A stretch of DNA of 64,000 bases, taken from positions 11,161,985 through 11,225,984 of the forward strand of contig NC_133940.1 in the NCBI RefSeq assembly GCF_031877795.1, read 5' to 3'. The first letter of the stretch is position 1. The number at the start of each line of letters is the position of its first letter. Under the pieces are notes generated by a model, which did not search any database, was not told where the DNA came from, and saw nothing but the letters and a program-made list of their open reading frames with translations. The stretch comes from Strix aluco (Eukaryota; Chordata; Aves; Strigiformes; Strigidae). The position numbers and the translations under genes were made by a program. Shown here in pieces: positions 12,651 to 22,600 of the stretch.

Positions 12651-14515
12651 AATTGTTACATAATTCAGCAAGTGTCAGCCATGGAAGGGCTGAGCTGCCC
12701 ACTGCCAGCATGGAGCTCAATGTCTGCAGCTCCGGCTGCTTTGCTATCACTTGTGCCCATCGAACCTTCCCCTCCTCCTCTGTGCCTTAAAGGTTCCCTG
12801 GCTTGCTGCACGTCTGTGGTGGCTGGTCCCTGACCATTCCTCTCCAGCTTTGTGCTCCTGCAAACCATCCTTCCCCAAAGCCAACTGACCTGCTGGGTGC
12901 TGGTAGAGTGCACATGTGCCCCCAGGATTCCTGTAGGAGCCCTTTTGCTTTCTAAGTGCTGGGTCTAGGCTCCTGGTTTACCTGGCCTCTCCTGAGAGCA
13001 GGGAAGTGTGCCTGGAAATGGTCCATGGCAGATGATTGCACTGTGGTGGGGATAAATGTAGTGGGAAGCACATTGTCCAGGGCTGTTTCCTATAGAAATG
13101 TTCTATTGACTTCAAGCAAAGGCTGAGGCTGTCAGTGCTGCGTGTGCAAACCCTGTGGCACAAGAGCAGCAGCCACACGTCTGAGTGAGCCGAGGATAGC
13201 TGGTTTCACTATGGATGACTCCAGCAGTTCATTCTTCTAAAAAATACATAAAATTGGTGAGAAGGTGCCATTTTAGTTTAAAGCTGAGAATGTCGTTACA
13301 GTTTCTGATGTAAATTAAGACAGAGGCTTGTTTGTGCCGTTTCTTTTGGATACCCGAGGGTCTGGAGTTGCTGTAGGCTTAAACAAGGTGGAAACAGAGA
13401 GAGAAGCTTATGGTACCTGTGGGACAAGGAGTCGATGCTTGCTTACGGGAACAGTAATATGGAAATGATATAGATTTCATGCATTGATTTAGGTGTGAAG
13501 AGCTACAGATCCTTTTAGAGAGCAGCAGCCACATTTTGTGGGCACGACTTCACCAGGTAATGTCTGTATCACCTGCTTCTTCCTTCCCACCATGCCTGAT
13601 GGGCTGCAGCCACACTGGGATGCAGCCCCTTGCTGCTGTGGTTGCTGTGCCCCATCACCCCCCCAGCCCTCCCACCCCCCTTCCCCTGGGTGCCGCAGCT
13701 CTGACAGCTGATTTTGCAGCTCAAGGCGGGACTTGGTGTCCCCTGCCCCAGCCCTCCCTGCTCTGCAAAGGCAATACTGCTCCTCTGCAGCGACTATTCC
13801 TGCTGGTTTTGCCTCCACTAGGCTCTCCCCTACTCCCTGGCTACGGCCGTGACAGACGTCCTGCGGCACTAATCAATACCATCTCCCAGGCTGCTTTTCT
13901 TCCCTTTTCTACCAGAGCACCCCTTTGGCCTCGCTTCCTTCTTATCCATCCAACACAGCAATTACACCTCAGCCCTCATGCTGGGTTATTGCCCAGCCCA
14001 GCTGCTCCAATCTGGTTCTCACCACGTAACTGTTCCTTTAGCCTTAAACACTCCTTCTGCCCCTCTGGTTCACCGTCTCCTCTCTGCTGCATGTGCTGGG
14101 CTTTTTATTTTTCCTCATGCGCACACTTTTGATACACACAGTCATTCATCATCATCTATTTGAGGCAGCTCTACAGAACGTGTAGGTACTTAAACTTTGC
14201 TCCTGGTCCCCTACCACCACCATCGACTTCACCCACTCAGTTCTTGGGAGTGCAAAGGCATTTAGCAGATTTTTTTCTTTTCTCTCTCACATTTGTTCTG
14301 ATGAAATGTAATAACCTGTGCACAGAAACTGCCTGTGATTTCACCTGCAGTGAAACCTGCAGAGTTACACACATGAACTCTGGTAAAATTAAATCTTGCT
14401 AGCAACTGCCTGCCTCCCAACTTTTGAATTGTCTGAAGTCCTTTAGCTGTGCGGAAGCACCTTTTACTGACATGACCAGAATATCCCAAATACATGGTGT
14501 AAACAAAGACAACGT
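12651..14515. other. Convergent intergenic interval between SH2D1A and TENM1
   Basis: This lies between the predicted ends of two converging transcripts. Positions 13540-14150 are strongly pyrimidine-rich on the plus strand and GC-richer, with a C/T-rich block at 13650-13690. They contain a long open frame on each strand that I judge to be composition-driven. No gene, RNA or recognisable transposon is seen. Confidence 0.6.
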
Positions 14516-14536
14516 CACACACCATCAGTTTGCACC

Positions 14537-14542
14537 TTTATT
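14537..14542 (-). terminator. TENM1: Candidate distal TENM1 poly(A) signal AATAAA
   Basis: On the minus strand the canonical hexamer is followed about 10-30 bases later by GGTGTGTGACGTTGTCTTT, a GT-rich downstream element. Other minus-strand AATAAA hexamers occur upstream, for example at 15689-15694 and within the 15881-15918 repeat, and could be used as proximal sites. Confidence 0.55.
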
Positions 14543-14609
14543 TTTTAAAAATGAAATAGTCAAAGTACTTTCTTTTTCAAATATCGACACATAATATATT
14601 AACTTTTAA

Positions 14610-14617
14610 TATTTACA
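14610..14617 (-). promoter_or_regulatory. TENM1: Pumilio-type motif TGTAAATA in TENM1 3'UTR
   Basis: The minus strand reads TGTAAATA, which fits the UGUAHAUA consensus of PUM proteins. It lies about 70 bases before the predicted distal poly(A) signal. The motif is short, so chance occurrence is possible. Confidence 0.3.
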
Positions 14618-15708
14618 GCGTGTTGCTGGGATGTTCTTGTAGAAAATGCATGCTTCTGGTCTGAAACCCAGAGCAAAATGCATCAGACCATTTAACTGCA
14701 GCCATATAACATAAACCTGTACAGTATCCAGTCACTATTCAGCACAGGAGTTAGAGCAGGAATAAAAAAATTGGGATCTATTGTTTCCTAGCAACGAGGC
14801 TGAGGCCATTATAACACAATTTCTGTAAGATCAGAACCTCTAACTGATGTTAGACAGAAACTGAAGATCTTGGCATACATTGTAAACATTTTTACTGTTG
14901 ATGAGAAAGCTAAAAAGGAACATTACTTTGACATATATCGTATGCTATGCTTCTCTTCCTCATTTATTGACACTTCTGCCTGAAGAGTATGAAGATTTTA
15001 ATGTTTTATCATGGTTCATACAAGTAAAATACTGTCAAGGACACGATCTGATATACTAACATTTATTAAAAGGCTAAAGTCCACCACGAGATCTAAGGAA
15101 AAACTGGAAATTGTCAAACACGTTTCCTTAGACAAATAATGGCAGGTGACAAATGCCCGGACAAATCCACAGCGAGTCCAACTCCACCAGTCCCAGTTTC
15201 TGCCGAGAAGCAATTCCTCTGGCAGTCAGGGCGCTTTCGACCTGCTAATGTTTTGTATCAAGGAGAGGTTTAAATAACAGTCAGCATTTGACGGGGAAAA
15301 CCCTTAGGCTGTCGGTGGCAGCGTGATCCGAGTGTCACCGTGCTAGAGCAGCCGCGCTATGGCGAATCCCCCCGAGCAGGCTAACACCCTGCCAGGGATC
15401 TGCTGATCTCTTTTTGCTCAGGCTACAATAGGAGCTCCTCTGCCTAAACCACTTTCTACTTCGGACCTCGGCTTCCAGCAGCACCGATGGCCACTGCTCA
15501 CCTTGGAAAAGCTGCTGCCCCGTGACCCTGGCACTGGCTGCCTGGGCAGGGGAGCAGGGCTGGGAGCCAGAGCCTCAGGAGCGAGGCCATGTCTGCCTAG
15601 CTAGGGTACAACTGAGAGGACGTTAAAGAGCTCAAACCAAACAGCTAGGATGTGTATACCGAGATGCACATTGACCAGTTCATATATATTTATTTGGCTA
15701 TGTTCTAC

Positions 15709-15732
15709 ATAGATATCTATATATATATATTT
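15709..15732. repeat. TA-rich microsatellite with ATAGATATCTAT palindrome
   Basis: A perfect 12-bp palindrome (15709-15720) leads into a TA dinucleotide run inside the predicted TENM1 3'UTR. Confidence 0.7.
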
Positions 15733-15880
15733 ATACCTTTTGAAATGTTCTAGATTTGCTAAATAAATACGAAAGCAAAGGAAACATTACTTGTACACGC
15801 TATTTGTTTGGCTGTCATAAAAAATATAGCATGTGTTTCTCATGGTAGGTACTTTGCTACAGGATAGTGTGCAATCGTGG

Positions 15881-15918
15881 TTTTTATTTTATTTTATTTT
15901 ACTTATTTTATTTTTTTC
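15881..15918. repeat. TTTTA-type microsatellite
   Basis: The plus strand carries tandem TTTTA units with some interruptions. Read on the minus strand these give repeated AATAAA-like hexamers inside the predicted TENM1 3'UTR. Confidence 0.7.
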
Positions 15919-17212
15919 CACTTTCAAAACCATGTTTGCAGTGCAGAACGCTAGCATCAAATTATCTGATCTAAATAACAGTAAAAATTTCCATGCCATT
16001 ATTTTTCTTTTTCTCATTTGGGTCTCTAGGCTATAGTGCAACAAAACAAAAAAAAAAAAAAAGGAAAACTACAAAAAGCAACATTAAGAAATTGGTCTAA
16101 CTAGTAGGAAAAAAAAAATGGAGACTGAAATATTCCCTGCCTCCATCTGAGGTTGCTCATGAACAAGATGGTCCAAAGCTATTTGTTTGCTTAGTTCTCA
16201 CGAATCACTGCTGGCTGGCCCATGTGTAGCTACGACTTCAGTCTCCAGTGCCCTTTCAGTAATAACTCTTTTCTTCAGCACTGTCATCTCAACATGACAT
16301 GTTTATTAAGTTTCCTAAATTTCTGAAACTGTTATAATGAAGGCATTTTTTTGCTTTCGTAACTGGGCCATGTAATATCATGTGATTCTTCATACATCCA
16401 TATTCTCTTAAGAAATAATGTTCAAAAATGTACCTTAGACTGCACCCAGGAACTGGGAAAATGCCAAATCTACTTTCAGAGACAAACTTGTAACACATTT
16501 CACTCTTTGACCTTTTGGCATAATATGAGAACAACAGTAATCAAGGCAGTATTAAAAAACACAGCTGTAGGTAATACAAAGTGCATTTCCTGCATATAAT
16601 ACAAATATAACTTTAAGAAACTAAAGGCACAAGCTAACTAAATATGTATTACATACTAGAAATGCACAGTTCAAGGTAATTCTAATAGCTTCAAATATTT
16701 GTTTATAATGGATATTTAAAGCAGTTTGAAAATGATACCTCATTAGTGAATTGCAAAAAAGTATAATTGCTTAAAATATAAGTAAAATAGACTCTAATAT
16801 TGACATCTTGGATCAGTGATAAAATACATCATCACGATTATGAATGCACTCTCTATATACAATTCATAAATTATTCATCCATTGATTAAAAGCATATTAG
16901 AGGCTCAAGGATTTGAAGGTCCATTTTTAGGCTGGTGTGGAGGTATTCAAATTCTCCGTGATTGTATGGAAAATTACAGAAATCAGAGCTGTCAAACCTG
17001 GATGTTGTCAGCTCCCAATTCTGTACGTTAGTTAATGATGAGCCCGATCAAAACGTGTATGTTCAGATTTTGGTCCACAATTCCCCCTGGCTGGGGAGTA
17101 GAGGGTGGTTTTAGGGGCCAGGCTCTCGCTCAGCCTGACCCTGCACCCCCAAAGCTGCGCTGGCTCCCGGGGGAGCGGAAGGAGTCTGGAGAGAGACGCT
17201 AATGGTGTGAGG

Positions 17213-17262
17213 CTGAGACCTGAGTTCAAACCCCTGTCGGGGCTTGGGGGTTCAGGTCTCAG
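17213..17262 (-). other. TENM1: Nested inverted repeat in TENM1 3'UTR
   Basis: The outer arms CTGAGACCTGA (17213-17223) and TCAGGTCTCAG (17252-17262) are perfect 11-bp complements. Inside the 28-base loop a second stem forms between CCCC (17231-17234) and GGGG (17239-17242). The structure would form in the TENM1 transcript. I know of no family that it matches. Confidence 0.6.
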
Positions 17263-18832
17263 GTGCCAGTTCAGGCTCATCTCTAACTTTGGTACAGTCT
17301 GCTCCACTTGCCCAAAATCAAGGGAAAAAAGAAAACTGGAAAGAAAGGAAGACAGACAAAGAAAGCACTTTGTTGGCTTCAGTAAATATGAGCAGAAATT
17401 GTTTCAATATATTTACTATATCTGTTTTGAAAGAAATGTGCAATAACATCACTGTTACGGATACACAGGCTCTATAACAAGACTTCTAGCTCCCTCTGAA
17501 AGTCAGTAAAGGAAAATCTGCTTACCCGTCCCCCCCTCCCCGTGTGCCCTCCCCACCTCCCGATAATCAGGTCTTTTAAAAATGACAAGCTGAAAGAAGG
17601 ATCACCTACTCTGCTATGAAATAACTGTGCCAGCAGCGCATGATACCTTGGGAAATAAAAATTTCTGTCCATGCAATATAATGCTTTTCTATGTGCTCTA
17701 GATATTGAGCTGAAAAGTGAAGAGTCATCCCAAAAATGTTCTACGTTTATCAACATATTTACTATCCACACTTAGGTTCACCAACTCCCAACCCACCAAT
17801 CTTCTTCAGACTCGAAAAAATGAGTACTACAACAAGACTAATAATTTAAGATGAAAATGCCTAAACCCAACAACACTGCAATTTCCAAATGATCTGTGAA
17901 AAGACGAGTCCTGGCCCAATGACTACAGACAGGACTGACCCTGCACGGCTTGTCACTGCGCCGTGTGGGCCCTCCCAGCTGGGTAACGAGGGTCGTCCCA
18001 AAAGCACTGAGTTAAAGCCCAGTCTGGAGCGCACTAACGTCGGTGGAGAGACTCCTGTTGACTACAGCGCTCCCAAAGCCCTTCTCTGGCCACCCCCGAG
18101 GCCCGGCTGAAGCCCGGCAGCGCAGTGCCACCCTGCACCCCTTTGCCAGGAAGATCAGCAGCTCTGCGTGTGCTGCTGGACTCCAGCATAACCCAGTGCC
18201 ATGGGAAACCTCGGCAGAGAGGCACCCACATGCGAAAGTAGACACAATGTGGCGTTCATCACTGAGTGGCTGAGAGGTGGCTACAGCCGAGCAAAGCTGA
18301 AGGCCGTACGGGACAGCCCCTTACGACTGTATCCAACATGAGTTGCGTTTCCCAGGTTAGAAAATCCCTTAGATCATAGCTGTGAGGAATGACATGTGCG
18401 GGGTTGGTGAGCAACTATGAAGTTTCCATACACAGTCTGGTTTCTGTATGCAATCCCTTGAACTTGTGGGAGATCTCACTGGGAATAAAAACTACCCAGT
18501 AAATACGGGTTGCAGAATCAGGTTCTGTAACCTTTTAAATAATTGGTGAATTATTAAATCAACAACAACAAAAAAGTCGTGTTTCTTTAGAAGAAGGCAG
18601 AGCACGCTGCGCTCTCCCCTACCCCGCAGGGATGTGCGGTGTCACCCCGGGCACCTCGCGCGCAGGTCACGCTGCTCAGCTGTCAGGACTCTGCCTCTGA
18701 AATTTTTGAATACTGCCACACAAGAACTAAAAATCGTCACTGTCATCTCTCAAAGAGTTAAACGAACAATATTAAAATACCATCTTCTGTCACATTTAAA
18801 GGCAGTTGGATATGTTTTTTCCTCTATATTTA

Positions 18833-18840
18833 TATATACA
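18833..18840 (-). promoter_or_regulatory. TENM1: Pumilio-type motif TGTATATA in TENM1 3'UTR
   Basis: The minus strand reads TGTATATA about 90 bases after the TENM1 stop codon, fitting the PUM1/PUM2 consensus UGUAHAUA. Because it lies in an AT-rich stretch, chance is a fair alternative. Confidence 0.35.
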
Positions 18841-18930
18841 GAGTTCTGATCTAGAAAAACCAATACAATAAACCATTTTACGTTTAAAAACAGGCAGTCT
18901 TTGGTGACGCAAAGGCAGAGATTTTCTTTG

Positions 18931-19689
18931 TTACCTTCTGCCTATTTCACTCTGTCGCATAAAGTGAATATTATTGGCACTGTCAGAAAGTTCGAGATAC
19001 TGCTCCACAGATAAAACAAAATATCCATCGTAGCCTTGTACCCGCCCAGTGCTTAAAAGCTGCTGTTTCTCTCCATCTGTCCATGCCCTAATACCTTCTT
19101 CCCCTTCCTGCAGTCGTCTCTGCTCCTTAGTCCAGGCCTGAGCCACAGCTCTCTGCCTGGCTACCTCTAAGACATGGTTCTTTTCTTCTTCCACCGTTGT
19201 TCCATACCGAACGTTAAAGCACAGCGCGCCGTGCTGGAGCTGGATGTCAGCAAAGCGTCTAGTCCTCCCGTTGATCACAGAAGTCATCTGCGACACTGTG
19301 ACGTTGACGCCATTCTCCAAGATGCGTCGTCCTCCGGTGTTGCCGATGAGGGCCAAATCTTCTTCCAAAGACCCCAGCTTGATGAAGTAATGCGTGTCTC
19401 GGCCCTCTATGGTGAAATGCAGGTTCTCCAGATAGTGAGCGTTGTTGAGGATGGCAGCAATGCGCCGGCTGTCCTCGTTAGCCACGCCTATAATGTCAGC
19501 TGTCACTATACCATCCTTTATAGCGAATTTGATGCCTTTTCCAAATACTGAAGGAATAGCTGCAAACCTTGGTTGCTTCACTCCCTCATAGCACTTGCCA
19601 TCACTATATCTGGGTGTCATAGGAAGTTGATCCAAGGATATAAAGTTTCGGAGTTGCTTTTGTAGCTCACACTGAATACCAAGGATAGT
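18931..19689 (-). CDS. TENM1: TENM1 terminal coding exon: Tox-GHH-like domain and TCAP-1
   Basis: After the acceptor CTTTTCCAG (AG at 19691-19690) the exon reads [20 protein letters not shown] and runs 252 codons to the stop at 18933-18931. Recognisable segments are [38 protein letters not shown], and [20 protein letters not shown] with the following [18 protein letters not shown]. These belong to the teneurin C-terminal domain, whose fold resembles the Tox-GHH family of bacterial polymorphic toxins; no toxic activity is implied in animals. The last 44 codons (19065-18934) are TCAP-1 with a GRR end. The exon continues as the 3'UTR. Confidence 0.97.
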   Translation of the reverse strand, partial: TILGIQCELQKQLRNFISLDQLPMTPRYSDGKCYEGVKQPRFAAIPSVFGKGIKFAIKDGIVTADIIGVANEDSRRIAAILNNAHYLENLHFTIEGRDTHYFIKLGSLEEDLALIGNTGGRRILENGVNVTVSQMTSVINGRTRRFADIQLQHGALCFNVRYGTTVEEEKNHVLEVARQRAVAQAWTKEQRRLQEGEEGIRAWTDGEKQQLLSTGRVQGYDGYFVLSVEQYLELSDSANNIHFMRQSEIGRR

Positions 19690-22600
19690 CTGGAAAAGAA
19701 AATACCAATAAAGTTTGCAGATGAGGCACCTTGCAGTTCATTACAGTGTCTCACAGACCCTACTAATCCCTTAATTGCTTAGAATGGATCTTCAATTTGT
19801 TTGGAAAACATCATGCACATCTACAGAGCCTGGGTATATGCACAGGCTTTCTAATCGCCTAAGGTATTGCTTTCTGTCTCTTGGACTCTTTTGTTTCTAG
19901 AAAACAAGTGGAAAATATGTTTATCACAAATGCTATTTTTGTATCTATTCTTCCTTTTTTTCTTCCTCACCCCTTGAATTGTGACTCTAATGGCTGGTAT
20001 TTCAACTCTTAGGCATGGGGAAACCTGAACTCAAAGCTGTGCTCTTTCACAGGATTCTATGCTTAGTCTCTGTGCATTTAATTATGTCTTCTGTAAAATA
20101 GCAGTAACAGTTTTTATAACCCATTCTTCAAAGGAAAGCAGGCTGTGAAGGTCTCAAGACACTAGAACAATAGGATCCAGTCAAATACATCAGATCTGTA
20201 GATCTTGCTCCCCACTGAGGCTAACAAAACCCTCACTCCAACCATCTATTTGTCTTTTAACACTATGCCTATCACCACACTTTTTCTGTGCCTTTGTAAT
20301 AGCTTCTTTAATATCTCAGTGACAATTTTACACGGACATGCTCTTACATCTGGAACGAGCTCTGACCCTCCAGCCCTCTGCACTTTGTGCAGTCATTTGT
20401 ACATGGGAAAAGAAGTGTGTTAAATGCTATGAACATGATCTCACAACACTTTCTACTTCCTTTTCCTGACTACATTAGAGGAAAAGCATCTTTTCTCTCT
20501 CGTCTTTGCAAAATCGTATTTCTTTGTTAACAGATGCTCATATGGTCAAATGCAAAACATGAACGCTTGCTCAGAATATCGGTAGTTGGTCCTGTTGCAG
20601 TTACATTGATTGTTAGACCCTGATAGCTGCTGCATGGCTCTTCTTTACTGAAAATAAGCCCTGGAGCAAGGTTGAGTTTTACACCCCCCCCCCCCCCCTT
20701 ACAAATCTATAGCAACACTTCTGTTTTCCTGCAATAATTATGCAGAGATACAGACTTGTAAAGCTGTTTACACTCTCAGTGACTTTGCATCTCTTGCGGC
20801 ATCTTTGCTAACAAAGGTGAAAATCTGTTGTTTTAATTCTTTAATCCCACAAAATTTTTTGTAGCTTTTTCAATTTTCACACACTTTACCCTTTTGCCTA
20901 TCCTGCCTCTCAGATTTGGATAGTTTCTCTGTAAAGTTCCTTCACTGTGTTGCTAAAAGCTTCTCCTTAAAACTCTCCTCCACTCTGATGCCAGTACATA
21001 ATTGACAACATTAAAGTTTCTAGCATTGTTAGACTATTTGCCTTGCTTAGGATGTTGAAAGATAGTCACTTTGTTTCCTTGGTCTTCAACATTTTCTAAT
21101 AAAATTCTGTAATTTAGTATTAGAAGCAGCTGAACAGAATTTTTGCTAACCTTTCCAGGATCCCACTCTTGGGTTTTTGTTTGAAGCTGGAGAAGTTCGT
21201 ACGTTGTCTCCAAGGCTTCTATCTCTGGTTTTGGGAATCCAGGTAGTACGTTGTGCAACTGGAAACCAAAGAGTTCTAGCCAACTTCCAATGTCTACAAA
21301 ACAAGAAAAGTATGCTGGCAATAAGGCACATAACTCCTAGAAAAAGTGAGGGTAGTCTGCAGAAATCCCAGCTATGCAGAAATAATGATTTCACATCACT
21401 TTATGTTTTCAGTACTGCTTACAGCATTTATCGTAGCAAACAAATTATTTGATTACAAAGCATAGCTATACTCAAATCAATAGTGTACCTTCTATTTATT
21501 TATAATGGAAAAAATTCAAATTAAGCTGCCTCCACTCTTCTGCTAATTTTAGCACTTAAGAGAAGCAGCAGAAACAACTATTAATTATTTTTTTGGTTAC
21601 CATAAAGGCTATAAAAAACAGATCAAGCTCAGCAAAACTACTAAAGAAATGACTTTAATGTAAGATTAGAGCCAAATATTAACTTTGGATGTACGCCAAG
21701 GATATCCGGAGTCTTGAATCCATGCTGGAATTTGATAAGAATTTGTATTTTCATGACAAACATGTTACTTTTACCTGTTGTATACTTAGCAACATCTTGG
21801 ATTCTGCCAACTGGGTAATTATTTTCAAATGAGTAGAGATTAAATGGTTGTGGCACAGCATTCAGGTGTTTCCATAAATGATGATTTGGTGTTGTCCACC
21901 GACCAGCAATGACATCATAGTCCCGCTGACCCAGATGAACTAATTTAGTAAGAGAATCATAGAGCCCTCCATGAAAGCCAATGATAACCTGGAAATCTGG
22001 ATTAGTGTCCTGGTAGATCTCTCCATATGGGGTATACAAAATTTCTTTTATGACTTGGCCCCGACTGCTAAATACAGCTAGAGGTGTTCCAGTGTTATCA
22101 CAAGCAACATAATATTCTTCTCCACTGCTTAATTCCATTGCAATGAGATGACCTTGAAGATCATAATATAGAGATGTTATTTCCGAGCTAGTATGATTGT
22201 ACAAGTGAGTAACTCTTATTGGGTTGGAGAGATCAGCATAGAAGAACTGTAAGTGTTGTCCCAGGCTTGATTTGCTTGCAACTCGTCTTCCAAGACCATC
22301 ATAACAGTATTGCACAGTCCAGCCAGACACTTTGTTGTACGCTTTGTTCAAAAGACCGTTAGAGTTGTACTCAAAGATCTCATTGCCTCTTTGCCTGAGA
22401 AAACCATCTTCGTCCATTTTATATTGAATTTCTCCAAGTCTGGTAATGCGATCTCTCAAATCATATCTCAGAGGAGTGAGGCGCGCACTGTTTCCATGGC
22501 TCAGCAAGTTGATGTTGCCATTAAGGTCATAGCTGTAGCGCCACTGGGTTTTATCATTCACAGACACAGTCTGAAGTTGACCATCAGCATCATATTCATA

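Larger units (their letters stand above)
14520..18930 (-). other. TENM1: Predicted TENM1 3'UTR (about 4.4 kb)
   Basis: The terminal TENM1 exon continues past the stop at 18931 with no sign of another coding exon. The leftmost strong poly(A) signal is AATAAA on the minus strand at 14537-14542, followed by a GT-rich stretch. This gives a 3'UTR of about 4.4 kb, in line with the long 3'UTR of mammalian TENM1. It mixes AT-rich DNA with GC-richer islands (about 15300-15600, 17060-17270, 17900-18320, 18600-18680). It contains a TTTTA microsatellite (15881-15918), a TA run (15709-15732), a nested hairpin (17213-17262) and two Pumilio-type motifs. Confidence 0.65.

Noticed and set aside
13536..14132. 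198-codon plus-strand frame between the two genes
   Set aside because: Pro/Ser/Leu-rich translation of a pyrimidine-rich block, with an overlapping long frame on the other strand. This is a composition effect, not a gene.
17213..17262. tRNA gene based on a B-box-like GTTCAAACC
   Set aside because: No cloverleaf, no A box at the right distance and no acceptor stem. Kept only as an inverted repeat.
19174..19551. 125-codon plus-strand frame
   Set aside because: Antisense shadow of the terminal TENM1 exon.
18931..19689. Possible toxin gene (Tox-GHH-like domain)
   Set aside because: The resemblance is the known fold relationship between teneurin C-termini and bacterial polymorphic toxins. Here it is the ordinary end of a vertebrate adhesion receptor.
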